Assembly (NCBI RefSeq): GCF_025989145.1
Contig: NZ_JAPDNQ010000001.1
Location: 2,170,001-2,234,000, forward strand
Origin: Microbacterium sp. SSM24
GTDB taxonomy: Bacteria; Actinomycetota; Actinomycetes; Actinomycetales; Microbacteriaceae
Reading direction: 5' to 3'
Length of the DNA stretch: 64,000 nucleotides
Part shown: piece after piece, positions 55,727 to 64,000 of the stretch
Layout: the number at the start of each line of letters is the position of its first letter
How positions within the stretch are numbered: position 1 is the stretch's first letter
Notes under the pieces: generated by a model
Seen by the model: only the letters and a program-made list of their open reading frames with translations
Told to the model about the DNA's origin: nothing
Databases searched by the model: none
Made by a program: the position numbers and the translations under genes

Positions 55727-57598
55727 ATGAGGCATGTCCTTCAGAACCTCGTCCTCCCTTTCGGTGACGACCGCGACCTGGGTCGCCTCTACCTCGCGGC
55801 GGAACCCGGCGTCGCCGAGCTGCGCGGACGCAGCGAACTCCGGGTGTCGGCCGGGGCGACGGCATCCTTCGCGACGTACTTCAACGCCTTTCCCGCCGCG
55901 TACTGGTCGCGCTCGACAGACCTCGTCGAGGTCCGCCTCACCGTCCGGACGACCGCTCCGGGCACGCTGCGGGTGCACCGTTCGAATCGCGATGGCGACA
56001 CGGCGATCGTCGACGAGCGCGCGATCGTGTCCGGAAGCGTGTCGGTCGATCTGCCGCTGGGGGAGGCCGGGTCGACCGGATGGCTCTGGTTCGACCTGAT
56101 CGCCGGCGAGCACGATGCGACCCTCACCGCAGCGACATGGGACACCGATCGCGAGCCGCACCGGCCGCCAACCGCGAGCGTCGGGATCACCACGATCGAC
56201 AAGCCGGACTGGTGCGTCCGCACGCTGCGGGCGCTCGGCGACGCCGAAGAGCTCGACGAGATCGTCCCGCGCGTTCTCATCGTCGATCAGGGCTCGCGAC
56301 TGGTCGTCGACGACCCGGGGTACCGCGCCGCCGCAGCGCGGCTCGGCTCGCGCATGAGCGTCCTCCGGCAGGAGAACCTCGGCGGCTCGGGCGGGTTCGC
56401 GCGGGTGATGGCGGAGTCCGTCGCTCGGGCGGAGGCCGAGTTCGTCCTGCTCCTCGACGACGACGTGCGCGTGGAGCCGGAGGCGATCCGCCGCGCGGTG
56501 ATGTTCGCCGCGTACTGCTCGCGGGAGACGATCGTCGGCGGCCACATGCTGGATCTCCTGTCCCCGACCAAGTTGTACGCGTGGGCGGAGGTGGTGGACG
56601 AGAAGCCGTTCATGTGGCACCCGCTGAACGAGGATCGGATGCCGGTGGACTTCGCCGATGCGGACCTTCGCGACATCCCGCTGCTCCACCGGGCGGAGCA
56701 GGCGGATTACAACGGCTGGTGGATGTGCCTGATCCCTCGCCGCACCATCGAGCGGATCGGCTATCCGCTGCCCGCCTTCATCAAGTGGGACGACGCGGAG
56801 TACGGTCTGCGCGCACGGGAGAACGGAATCGCGACGGTATCGCTTCCAGGCGCCGCGCTCTGGCATGTGGCGTGGGTGGGCAAGGACGACCAGATCGACT
56901 GGCAGGCCTACTTCCACGCGCGGAACCGCATCGTCACGGCCCTGCTGCATTCGTCCGCACCACGCGGCGGCACGCTCATCGAGCACAGCAGGCGCGTCGA
57001 CCTGAAGCACTTCATGGCCATGCAGTACTACCCCGTGGCGATCCGCCATCTGGCGCTTCGATCCGTGCTCGCCGGCCCCGATCACATGCACTCCGAACTC
57101 GCCGTGATCCTGCCGCGTCTGCGGGAGATGGCCCGGGAGTTCCCCGAGACCCAGGCGACCACGGGCACGTTCCGCGCGACCCGGACGGACCGCTGGGAGG
57201 CGGATTCGCCCGCGCCATCCGGGATCCGGCTGGCGGCGACCATGACGAGTTCACTCGTCTTCGGCTGGTTCCGTCGGCCTCGGTCCGCGCCGGCTCAGTC
57301 GGCCGAGGTGCACGTCCCCGCGAGCGAAGCCAAGTGGTGGCGGCTCGCGGCGTTCGACTCGGCCATCGTCACGCTGGCGCAGACCGGTGTCGAGCGCCGC
57401 TACCTGCGCGATCGGTCCCGCTTCCGTCGGCAGGTCGTCGACAGCTTCCGCCTGCACCGCGCGCTCAGGCGCGAGTGGTCGGGGCTGCAGGCGGCCTACC
57501 GCAACGCGCCGCTGACCACCCGGGAGAGCTGGGCGGCCACGCTGGCGGGCGCGGCGCCGACGGAGATCGCAGACTCCGGCCCGGCCGCCGGCGCCTGA
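55727..57598 (+). CDS. GlfT2-like galactofuranosyltransferase
   Basis: 623 aa from ATG 55727; ATG 55679 is an alternative. It has an N-terminal beta-sandwich (about 1-140), then a GT-A domain: VGITTIDKPDWCVRTLRALGD, LIVDQGSR, LGGSGGFARVMAE and the metal motif LLLDDDVRVEPEA. WDDAEYGLRARENGIATVSLPGAALWHVAW carries the catalytic Asp-Asp and His. The C-terminal part is helical. This is the plan of mycobacterial GlfT2, which polymerises galactofuranose from UDP-Galf. No UDP-galactopyranose mutase gene is in the window, so Galf use is inference. Divergent from the DUF2142 operon. Confidence 0.87.
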   Translation: MRHVLQNLVLPFGDDRDLGRLYLAAEPGVAELRGRSELRVSAGATASFATYFNAFPAAYWSRSTDLVEVRLTVRTTAPGTLRVHRSNRDGDTAIVDERAIVSGSVSVDLPLGEAGSTGWLWFDLIAGEHDATLTAATWDTDREPHRPPTASVGITTIDKPDWCVRTLRALGDAEELDEIVPRVLIVDQGSRLVVDDPGYRAAAARLGSRMSVLRQENLGGSGGFARVMAESVARAEAEFVLLLDDDVRVEPEAIRRAVMFAAYCSRETIVGGHMLDLLSPTKLYAWAEVVDEKPFMWHPLNEDRMPVDFADADLRDIPLLHRAEQADYNGWWMCLIPRRTIERIGYPLPAFIKWDDAEYGLRARENGIATVSLPGAALWHVAWVGKDDQIDWQAYFHARNRIVTALLHSSAPRGGTLIEHSRRVDLKHFMAMQYYPVAIRHLALRSVLAGPDHMHSELAVILPRLREMAREFPETQATTGTFRATRTDRWEADSPAPSGIRLAATMTSSLVFGWFRRPRSAPAQSAEVHVPASEAKWWRLAAFDSAIVTLAQTGVERRYLRDRSRFRRQVVDSFRLHRALRREWSGLQAAYRNAPLTTRESWAATLAGAAPTEIADSGPAAGA

Positions 57599-57624
57599 GG
57601 CGCTCGGCGGCCGCGCCGGGCGCC
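57599..57624. terminator. Bidirectional hairpin terminator
   Basis: An 11-bp stem (GGCGCTCGGCG with CGCCGGGCGCC, one G-T pair) around a 4-nt loop. It fills the 28-bp gap between the converging GlfT2-like and ColD-like genes. Confidence 0.65.
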
Positions 57625-57626
57625 GG

Positions 57627-58817
57627 TCAGACGGAGCGGGCGACCCGCTCTGCGACCTCGGCGACCAGATCGATGCCACCGTCGACCGGGTAGTGGTGGT
57701 TGCCCACGAACAGGCCGTCGACGTCCACCTTGTCGGCGGCAGGGAGCTCGTCCGGGACGATCGCGTCCAGGTGGGCGATGACGGGGTTGCGTGCGAAGTT
57801 CCCGGCGACGATGGGGCGCGACTCCACGCCCGCCTCGTCGAAGGCGCGCACGAGTTCGCGACGACGGCCGGCGAGGCGACCCTCGAGGACCATCGAGAAG
57901 CCGAACCAGCTGCTCTGGCCGGTCTCCCGCTGGGTCCTGATCCCCTCGATGCCGGCGAACCGCTCCGCGAAGTACGCGGCATTCCGACGGCGTCCCTCGA
58001 TGAGCGCGGGGACCTTCTTGAGCTGCTCGAGTCCGAGCGCGCCCTCCATCTCGAGCGGACGCACGTTGTAGCCCGGCAGGACGAAGCGGAAGAGATCCTC
58101 CCAGGTGTCGCCCGACTTGGCGTGAACGTGGTTGTCCTGAGGGAGCTCGCGGGTCCAGCCGTGCGCGCGCAGCGAGATCATCTCCTGATACAGCTGCTCG
58201 TCATCGGTGAGGATCACGCCGCCCTCCATCGTGGCGATGTGGTGCGAGAAGAACGAGCTGAAGGTGCCGGCGAGGCCCGCCGTCCCCGCCGCGATGCCGT
58301 CGTGCACGGCTCCCAGCGACTCGCAGTTGTCCTCAAGGAGGACCAGGCCGTGGCGCTCGGCGATGGCGCGGAGCCGAGTGAAGTCGTTCGGGTTGCCCAG
58401 CAGGTTGACCGCGAAGATCGCCTTCGTCCTCGGGCCGATCGCCGCCTCGACCAGATCGAGGTCGAGATTGAGGGTGTCGATGTCGATGTCGACGAACCGG
58501 GGACGCAGGCCGTACTGGCTGAGCGGGTAGTAGGTGGTCGGCCAGGAGACGGCCGGCACGATGACCTCGTCGCCGCGCGACAGATCGATGCGCGGATCGA
58601 GCACGGCTGCTGCCACGGCGATGAGGTTCGCCGAGCTCCCGGAGTTGACCATCACGCCGAAGGACGATCCGAAGTGCGCCGCGAAGGCGGCTTCGAACTC
58701 TTTCACCAGCGGACCCATCGTGAACCGGCCGCTTTCGATCACGCGCTGAAGGGCGGCGTATTCTGCGTCGTCCCAGGTCGTCGTGGCAAGGGGATAGGCG
58801 GGCGTGGGGCGCGTCAT
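57627..58817 (-). CDS. colD: GDP-4-keto-6-deoxy-D-mannose 3-dehydratase (ColD-like)
   Basis: 396 aa, DegT/DnrJ/EryC1 fold. The usual PLP-binding lysine is replaced by histidine: SSFFSHHIATMEGG puts His192 at the lysine position. This change is the hallmark of ColD (His188 in the E. coli enzyme, from memory) and of the E1/RfbH dehydrases, which remove the C-3 hydroxyl rather than transaminate at C-4. Other blocks: NSGSSANLIAVAA, DNCESLGAVHDG and RAHGWTRELPQDN. With colC and gmd next to it, the product should feed GDP-L-colitose. ATG at 58817 overlaps the colC stop (58814-58816). Confidence 0.87.
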   Translation of the reverse strand: MTRPTPAYPLATTTWDDAEYAALQRVIESGRFTMGPLVKEFEAAFAAHFGSSFGVMVNSGSSANLIAVAAAVLDPRIDLSRGDEVIVPAVSWPTTYYPLSQYGLRPRFVDIDIDTLNLDLDLVEAAIGPRTKAIFAVNLLGNPNDFTRLRAIAERHGLVLLEDNCESLGAVHDGIAAGTAGLAGTFSSFFSHHIATMEGGVILTDDEQLYQEMISLRAHGWTRELPQDNHVHAKSGDTWEDLFRFVLPGYNVRPLEMEGALGLEQLKKVPALIEGRRRNAAYFAERFAGIEGIRTQRETGQSSWFGFSMVLEGRLAGRRRELVRAFDEAGVESRPIVAGNFARNPVIAHLDAIVPDELPAADKVDVDGLFVGNHHYPVDGGIDLVAEVAERVARSV

Positions 58818-59752
58818 GAGCGATCTCCGTTCGCGGGGCGGGAAAGGAAGGCGCGATAGGTCTCGGCCATGCCGTCGACCATCGCGGTCGTCGCGCGCCA
58901 TCCGTGCGCTCGCGCCAGCGACGAGTCTATGAGCCGGCGGGGCACACCGCTGGGGCGGGAGGGGTCGAAGACGAGGTCGCCCTCGTATCCGACGACGTCG
59001 GCGGCGAACTCGTAGAACTCGCGGATGGTGTGGTCGTCGCCGGCGCCGATGTTCATCACGCCCGGCCAGGATTCCACGGTCTCGATCTCGCGGACGAGCC
59101 ACGCCGCGAGGTCGGGCGCGAACGTGAACTCGCGACGTGCGGTGCCGTCGCCCCAGACCTCCACCTCGCCGGACCCCGACACCTTCGCGTCATGGGTCTT
59201 GCGCAGTGTCGAGGCGATCAGGTGAGCGCGGCTCGGGTCGAACGTGTCGCCCGGCCCGTACAGATTCGACGGCAGGATCGAGCGATAGTGCCGGCCGGTC
59301 TGGCGCGCCGCGTAACCGACCGCGGTGAGACCGGTGAGCTTCGCGAGGCCGTAGCCCTCGTTCGCAGGCTCGAGTCGGCCGGAGAACAGCGCGGACTCAT
59401 CGATCGGGTTCGGTGCGGCGGCGGGGTACGCCGCGGCGCTCGCCGTGTAGACGTACCGGGGGACCTCTTCGGCGACGACCGCATCGAGCACCGACGCATC
59501 GATGCGCAGGTTCTCCATCAGGTAGGGGAGCGGCCGGGCGGTCTTGTCGCCGATTCCTCCGACGAACGCCGCCGTGTGGATGACGACGTCGGGTCGGGCG
59601 TGAGCGATCGCTTCGCGCGTCGCGACGGAGTCGCGAAGATCGGCCTCGAGTCGGGTCAGGACGACGAGCTCATCATCCGGGCGTACGACCCGCCATGCCG
59701 CGGCGATGCTCGAGCCGAGCATCCCGCCGCCGCCGGTCAACAGCGCGCGCAC
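58814..59752 (-). CDS. colC: GDP-L-colitose synthase / GDP-L-fucose synthase family
   Basis: 312 aa, extended SDR of the Fcl/WcaG type. It has GGGGMLGSSIAAAW (NADPH loop), HTAAFVGGIGDKTARPLPYLMENLRI (family signature VGGI...ENL), YTASAAAYP (catalytic serine region), EGYGLAKLTG (Tyr-x3-Lys) and LYGPGDTFD. Such enzymes epimerise C-5 (and C-3 in Fcl) and reduce C-4 of the 4-keto sugar. Overlap with the ColD gene argues for ColC; on its own sequence GDP-fucose synthase would be equally possible. It follows gmd by 6 nt. Its N-terminal Rossmann motif has four consecutive glycines. Confidence 0.82.
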   Translation of the reverse strand: MRALLTGGGGMLGSSIAAAWRVVRPDDELVVLTRLEADLRDSVATREAIAHARPDVVIHTAAFVGGIGDKTARPLPYLMENLRIDASVLDAVVAEEVPRYVYTASAAAYPAAAPNPIDESALFSGRLEPANEGYGLAKLTGLTAVGYAARQTGRHYRSILPSNLYGPGDTFDPSRAHLIASTLRKTHDAKVSGSGEVEVWGDGTARREFTFAPDLAAWLVREIETVESWPGVMNIGAGDDHTIREFYEFAADVVGYEGDLVFDPSRPSGVPRRLIDSSLARAHGWRATTAMVDGMAETYRAFLSRPANGDRS

Positions 59753-59758
59753 GTGGGG

Positions 59759-60787
59759 TCAGCTCTGGACCTGGTCGACGAAGTGAGTGCCTTCGACTTC
59801 CAGTGCCGCGACGTCCGCGTCGACCATGATCTGCGCGAGACGCGGCGTGAGCACCTTGGGCTCCCAGCCGAGCAGATCCTTCGCGCGGCCGTAGTCTCCG
59901 ATGAGCGCGTCGACCTCGGTCGGGCGCAGGTAGCGCTCGTCGAACCGGACGTACTTCTCCCAGTCGAGGCCGACCCGCTCGAACGAGAACGCGAGGAAGT
60001 CGCGAACCGTGTACGCCGTGTTCGTGGCGAGGACGTAGTCCGTGGGCTCGTCGTGCTGCAGCATCCGCCACATGCCCTCCACGTACTCGGGCGCGTAGCC
60101 CCAGTCGCGCACGGCGTCGAGGTTGCCGAGGAAGAGCGTGTCCTGCAGTCCCGCCTTGATGCGCGCCGCGGCGCGCGTGATCTTGCGGGTGACGAACGTG
60201 CCGCCGCGACGCGGCGACTCGTGGTTGAAGAGGATGCCGTTCACGGCGAAGAGCCCGTAGGCCTCGCGGTAGTTGCGGGTGATCCAGTACGAGTACACCT
60301 TCGCGACGCCGTAGGGGGAGCGCGGGTAGAACGGCGTCTGCTCGCTCTGCGGCGGCGGGGACGCGCCGAACATCTCGGAGCTGGACGCCTGGTAGAAGCG
60401 GCAGTCGATGTGCGCGGCACGCACGGCGTCGAGCAGGCGGATGGTGCCGAGGCCGGTGATGTCGCCGGTGTACTCGGGCTCGTCGAAGCTCACGCGCACG
60501 TGCGACTGCGCAGCGAGGTTGTAGACCTCGTGCGGCTGGATCTCGTTGAGCAGCGTGACGAGGCGCGAGCCGTCGGACAGGTCGCCGAAGTGCAGGAACA
60601 GGCGATGGTTCGGGTCCTGCGCGGTCTGATAGACGTGATCGATCCGCTGCGTGTTGAACGACGAGGAGCGGCGAATGAGCCCATGAACCTCATATCCCTT
60701 GGAGAGGAGGAGCTCCGCAAGGTAGCTGCCGTCCTGGCCTGTGATACCGGTGACGAGGGCGCGCTTGGTTGCCGATTCTTGTGTCAT
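59759..60787 (-). CDS. gmd: GDP-mannose 4,6-dehydratase
   Basis: 342 aa. It has [88 protein letters not shown] (Tyr-x3-Lys) and [16 protein letters not shown], all standard for GMD. It makes GDP-4-keto-6-deoxymannose, the shared substrate for fucose, rhamnose, perosamine and colitose routes. It is the first gene of the gmd-colC-colD operon. A TAGACT -10-like hexamer lies on the minus strand at 60842-60847. No GDP-mannose pyrophosphorylase gene is in the window. Confidence 0.95.
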   Translation of the reverse strand: MTQESATKRALVTGITGQDGSYLAELLLSKGYEVHGLIRRSSSFNTQRIDHVYQTAQDPNHRLFLHFGDLSDGSRLVTLLNEIQPHEVYNLAAQSHVRVSFDEPEYTGDITGLGTIRLLDAVRAAHIDCRFYQASSSEMFGASPPPQSEQTPFYPRSPYGVAKVYSYWITRNYREAYGLFAVNGILFNHESPRRGGTFVTRKITRAAARIKAGLQDTLFLGNLDAVRDWGYAPEYVEGMWRMLQHDEPTDYVLATNTAYTVRDFLAFSFERVGLDWEKYVRFDERYLRPTEVDALIGDYGRAKDLLGWEPKVLTPRLAQIMVDADVAALEVEGTHFVDQVQS

Positions 60788-60996
60788 GCGAGGCGATCCG
60801 ATCGCTGTCAGTGTGTGTCACGGCCCGAACAGGCCCAAAGAAGTCTACCCGTTGGCCGCTCGTGCCCCACGCGGGGTCACGGCGCGGAAGCCTCGCTCAC
60901 AGGAACCCCCGGGTAGAATCCAGGGGACCAGCAGGGCGATTGCCTATGCGCGATCGTCGCGTCGGTGTCAGCCGGCGCATCCCCGAAAGGACGCCG

Positions 60997-62076
60997 ATGA
61001 GGCTTTTTGTCCAGGTGCCGTGTCTGAATGAAGAGCAGACCCTGCCGATGGTTCTCGAGGGCATCCCCCGTGAGATCCCTGGAGTCGACGAGATCCACAT
61101 CCTGATCATCGACGACGGATCCTCCGACCGCACGCTCGAGGTCGCCCGCGAGCTCGGCGTCGAGCACTTCGTGTTCCACACCCGCAACATGGGCCTGGCG
61201 CGCTCGTTCCGCGACGGCGTCGACTACGCGCTCCAGCACGGCGCCGACATCGTCGTGAACACCGACGGCGACAACCAGTACCCGCAGGACCGCATCGGCG
61301 ACCTGGTCGCGCCCATCCTGCGCGGCGACGCCGACATCGTCATCGGCGACCGCCAGACGCAGACCATCGCCCACTTCTCGCCCTTCAAGAAGCTGATGCA
61401 GCGCTTCGGAAGCTCGGTGGTCAACTTCGCCGCCGAGACGGACCTGCCGGATGCCGCGAGCGGATTCCGGGCATACTCCCGCGCGGCGCTCATCCGCCTG
61501 AACGTCGTCACGCAGTTCAGCTACTGCATGGAGACGATCATCCAGGCGGGCAACAAGCGCCCGCGCATCGCCAGCGTGCCGATCGAGACGAACGCGAAGA
61601 CGCGCGAGTCCCGACTGTTCAAGAACATCTTCCAGCACATGGGCCGCTCCGGTCAGGCGATCATGCGCAGCTACATCATGTTCAAGCCGCACACGGTCTT
61701 CCTGACCCTCGCCGTCCTGTTCTTCCTGGGCGCGGCGATCCCGTTCGGCCGGTTCCTCGTGCTGACGTGGATGGGAGCGGCCGGAGACCACATCCAGTCG
61801 CTCGTCTTCGGAAGCGCGATGCTCGTCGGCTCGCTGCTGTGCATCGCCCTGCTGGTGATCTCCGACATGCTGCACACCAACCGCACCCTGCTCGAGGACT
61901 CGCTGGAGCGGATCAAGGTCCTGCAGTACGCGCCCGAGCGGATCATCGAGCCGCACGCGGGGGCGACGACCCCTGCTGAGATCGCGATCACGAAGATCGA
62001 CGGTCCGCGCCTCCCGGGCATCACCCTGCTCGACGAAGCGTCCGAGCCGGTGGCCGAACTCGATGTGAGCGTGTGA
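60997..62076 (+). CDS. Glycosyltransferase family 2 with two C-terminal membrane helices
   Basis: 359 aa. The GT-A domain has VQVPCLNEEQTLPMVLEGI, ILIIDDGSSDRT and VVNTDGDNQYPQDRI (D-x-D), and SGFRAYSRAALI. Two membrane helices follow (about 225-250 and 265-290), then a cytoplasmic tail. This resembles dolichol-phosphate-mannose-synthase/GtrB-type enzymes that load a sugar on polyprenyl phosphate. It could provide the lipid-linked donor for a GT-C enzyme such as the DUF2142 protein. The ATG at 60997 has GAAAGG 6 nt upstream; a TAGAAT -10 is at 60914-60919. It is divergent from gmd. Confidence 0.88.
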   Translation: MRLFVQVPCLNEEQTLPMVLEGIPREIPGVDEIHILIIDDGSSDRTLEVARELGVEHFVFHTRNMGLARSFRDGVDYALQHGADIVVNTDGDNQYPQDRIGDLVAPILRGDADIVIGDRQTQTIAHFSPFKKLMQRFGSSVVNFAAETDLPDAASGFRAYSRAALIRLNVVTQFSYCMETIIQAGNKRPRIASVPIETNAKTRESRLFKNIFQHMGRSGQAIMRSYIMFKPHTVFLTLAVLFFLGAAIPFGRFLVLTWMGAAGDHIQSLVFGSAMLVGSLLCIALLVISDMLHTNRTLLEDSLERIKVLQYAPERIIEPHAGATTPAEIAITKIDGPRLPGITLLDEASEPVAELDVSV

Positions 62077-62082
62077 TCTGAG

Positions 62083-63060
62083 GTGACTTCTTCTCCCACC
62101 CCGCGGTCGCGGGGACTGACGGCAGTGATGCGCGTGCTCCGCTCGCGGACGGTGCGCTGGGGCTTCGTCGTCGTCGCCGTCGGCTTCCTGTGCTGGGCGC
62201 TGTGGATCCAGCGGGATGCCGTCGCCGAGGCGCTGGCTCTCGCGGGGTGGTCGACGGTCGTCGTGGCCCTGCTGGTGAGCATGGTCTTCCTTGCTCTCAC
62301 GTTCGTCGCCTGGCGCGTGATCCTCCACGATCTGGGGGCGCGCATCACGTGGGGCGGGGCCACCGTCGTCTACGGCGTCGGCCAGCTCGGCAAGTACGTC
62401 CCCGGCGGGGTGTGGAACATCGTCGCCGGTGCGGAGCTCGGAACGAACCACCGCGTTCCGCGTCGCGCGACCGTCGTCTCACTCGCCGTCGCGAGCGTGC
62501 TCACGCTCGTCACGGGTTTCGCGGTCGGCACGCTCTCCTTCCTCTTCGCGCCCCGCCTCGCCCAGGACTGGTGGTGGGTCGCGCTCGTGCTGTCGCCCAT
62601 CGTCCTGTGCCTCTTCCCGCCGGTGATGAACCGCTTGATCGCGCTGGGCATGCGGATCCTGCGCCGCGAGGGGCTGCCCTCGGCGATGTCGTATCGCGGC
62701 CTCGGCGGCGCGACGGGCGTGACGCTGGCCGCGTGGGTGGCCTCGGGCGTGCAGCTGTGGATCATCGCCGTCGGGATGGGCATGGATGCCGAGTGGTCCA
62801 CCCTGCTCGTGTGCATCGGCGCATCCGCGCTCGGGTGGGCCGTCGGGTATGTCGCGGTGTTCGCGCCCGCGGGCGTGGGCGTGCGCGAGGTCATCGTTCT
62901 CGTCGCGCTCGGCGGCCTGCTGCCGGAGGGATCTGTGCTCGCGGCCGTGGTGCTGAGTCGCGTGCTGACGATCCTCGCCGACGTCGCCTTCGCCGGCATC
63001 GGGTTCTGGGTGGCGGGCTCTGCACGTCGTCGGCAGCGTTCCGAGGAGGGTGCCCGATGA
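62083..63060 (+). CDS. Flippase-like integral membrane protein (LPG_synthase_TM/UPF0104 type)
   Basis: 325 aa with about eight membrane helices. The early block FVAWRVILHDLGARITWGGATVVYGVGQLGKYVPGGVWNIVAGAELG and the late VAVFAPAGVGVREVIVLVALGG match the UPF0104/lysylphosphatidylglycerol-synthase membrane domain family, often found beside GT2 enzymes. A role in moving lipid-linked sugars is inferred, not shown. GTG at 62083, 6 nt after the GT2 stop; its TGA overlaps the next ATG (ATGA), so the three genes form one operon. Confidence 0.82.
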   Translation: MTSSPTPRSRGLTAVMRVLRSRTVRWGFVVVAVGFLCWALWIQRDAVAEALALAGWSTVVVALLVSMVFLALTFVAWRVILHDLGARITWGGATVVYGVGQLGKYVPGGVWNIVAGAELGTNHRVPRRATVVSLAVASVLTLVTGFAVGTLSFLFAPRLAQDWWWVALVLSPIVLCLFPPVMNRLIALGMRILRREGLPSAMSYRGLGGATGVTLAAWVASGVQLWIIAVGMGMDAEWSTLLVCIGASALGWAVGYVAVFAPAGVGVREVIVLVALGGLLPEGSVLAAVVLSRVLTILADVAFAGIGFWVAGSARRRQRSEEGAR

Positions 63061-64000
63061 GTGCATCGGAGAACCGGCCCACGGTGTGCGTCGTCGGTCC
63101 CGTCAGCCCGTACCGGGGCGGCATCGCCCAGTACACCGAGTCGCTGGCGGATCGGCTGGGCGCGCTCGCCGACGTGCAGGTGGTCTCGTTCCGCAAGCAG
63201 TATCCCAAGGCGCTGTACCCGGGCGAGTCGGATGTCGACGCAGCCAAGGCTCCCATCGACGGCGTCTGGTACGACTTGGACGCGACGGACCCGCGGACGT
63301 GGCGACGCACGGCGGACCGCATCGCGGCGACCGAACCCGATCTCGTGCTCTTCAACTGGTGGACGCTCTACTGGCAGCCGTGGACCGCGTACATGGCCAA
63401 GCGCCTGCGCCGGCGCGGCATCCGTGTCGTGTTCCTGTGTCACAACATCGGAGACCACGGCGCGGGCGCGCTGCGCAAGCGGATCGGGAGCACGCTGCTG
63501 GCCAGCGCCGACGGCTTCGTCGTGCACTCCGAGGCGACCGCACGGGAGCTGTCCGCGCGGCTCCCGGGGCACGCGGTGCTGCGGCGTCCGATCCCGAGCT
63601 ACGACAATCTCCCGGCCGCCCGCGGCGAGCTCGCCCCGCGCGGCCGGCTGGACCTGCTGTTCTTCGGCTTCATCCGGCCGTACAAGGGCCTCGACGTGCT
63701 CCTGGACGCGATGAAGATCGTCGACGACCCGGATGTCGCGCTGAGCGTCGTCGGAGAGTCATGGGAGGACGGGACTGCGATCCGTTCGCGGGCCGAGGCG
63801 CTCGGCGCCGAGGTCGTGATGCAGTACGTCGGCGACGATGAGGCAGCCGAGTACTTCGAGCGCGCCGACGCTGTCGTGCTGCCGTACCTCTCCGCATCCG
63901 GAAGCGCGGTCGTCGCTGCGGCCTACCACTACGGCAAGCCCGTGATCGCGAGCAGGGTGGGCGGCCTCGTCGATGTCGTCGACGAGACCACCGGGCTCCT
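63057..64000 (+). CDS. Glycosyltransferase family 4, truncated by window end
   Basis: Open from ATG 63057 to the edge (314 complete codons). N-terminal: VCVVGPVSPYRGGIAQYTESLADRLG, typical of GT4 enzymes with the GGI-xx-Y acceptor loop, and LVLFNWWTLYWQPW. The C-terminal donor domain begins at LLFFGFIRPYKGLDVLLDAM and continues through VVGESWEDG and VVLPYLSASGSAVVAAAYHYGKPVIASRVGGLVDVV, where the usual first glutamate of E-x7-E appears as S. About 60-90 residues are probably missing. Coupled by ATGA to the flippase-like gene. Confidence 0.85.
   Translation, partial: MSASENRPTVCVVGPVSPYRGGIAQYTESLADRLGALADVQVVSFRKQYPKALYPGESDVDAAKAPIDGVWYDLDATDPRTWRRTADRIAATEPDLVLFNWWTLYWQPWTAYMAKRLRRRGIRVVFLCHNIGDHGAGALRKRIGSTLLASADGFVVHSEATARELSARLPGHAVLRRPIPSYDNLPAARGELAPRGRLDLLFFGFIRPYKGLDVLLDAMKIVDDPDVALSVVGESWEDGTAIRSRAEALGAEVVMQYVGDDEAAEYFERADAVVLPYLSASGSAVVAAAYHYGKPVIASRVGGLVDVVDETTGL

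Noticed and set aside
57627-58817. Sugar aminotransferase (perosamine synthase-type) call
   Set aside because: The PLP lysine is replaced by His192, which points to a 3-dehydratase.

Overview
The window is high-GC actinobacterial DNA, most likely from Microbacterium or a close relative in Microbacteriaceae. Three things point there: strong third-position G/C in nearly every gene, an acyl-CoA carboxylase with a small epsilon subunit, and many genes whose start codon lies 6-7 nt after a TANNNT -10 hexamer (leaderless mRNAs). The octamer GGATGCCG/CGGCATCC also recurs throughout. This is inference; no rRNA or tRNA gene was seen. About 50 protein genes were recognised.

Left part (1-14.2 kb). A minus-strand operon encodes a flavin monooxygenase, a bile-acid/sodium-symporter-type carrier and a short-chain epimerase. 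Next to it are a TauE-type permease and a membrane-anchored alpha/beta hydrolase. A complete mannitol phosphotransferase operon follows (EIIB-like protein, HPr, enzyme I, EIICB, EIIA, mannitol-1-P dehydrogenase). It is divergent from a PRD/EIIB/EIIA regulator, and two CACCGGTG palindromes lie between them. A 640-bp repeat-filled gap comes next.

Middle (14-40 kb). These are mainly housekeeping genes: MFS exporter, phosphosugar mutase, purine nucleoside phosphorylase, LpdA-type flavoprotein, biotin carboxylase/BCCP, Maf, an RNA methyltransferase, a two-component system with a third membrane partner, acyl-CoA carboxylase beta and epsilon, BirA, a PH-domain membrane protein, PurK, PurE and an LCP ligase. 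The gene content recalls the Mycobacterium tuberculosis Rv3264-Rv3308 neighbourhood (from memory). Two secreted cell-wall-binding (CWB2) proteins are interspersed, one fused to a serine D,D-peptidase/beta-lactamase-like domain. Intergenic gaps carry long hairpin repeats.

Right part (41-64 kb, runs off the edge). This is a surface-polysaccharide locus. RmlA, RmlB and an RmlC-RmlD fusion make dTDP-L-rhamnose. Two tandem RgpF-like rhamnosyltransferases share an exact 992-bp direct repeat. A DUF616 protein, Wzm/Wzt ABC exporter, GT4 enzyme, DUF2142 membrane protein and GlfT2-like galactofuranosyltransferase follow. Then comes a gmd-colC-colD set that predicts GDP-L-colitose (3,6-dideoxy-L-galactose), because the DegT-family enzyme has His in place of the PLP lysine. 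The locus continues with a GT2 enzyme, a flippase-like membrane protein and a GT4 enzyme cut by the window end. Together these genes would build and export a rhamnose-rich polymer, possibly with colitose and galactofuranose.
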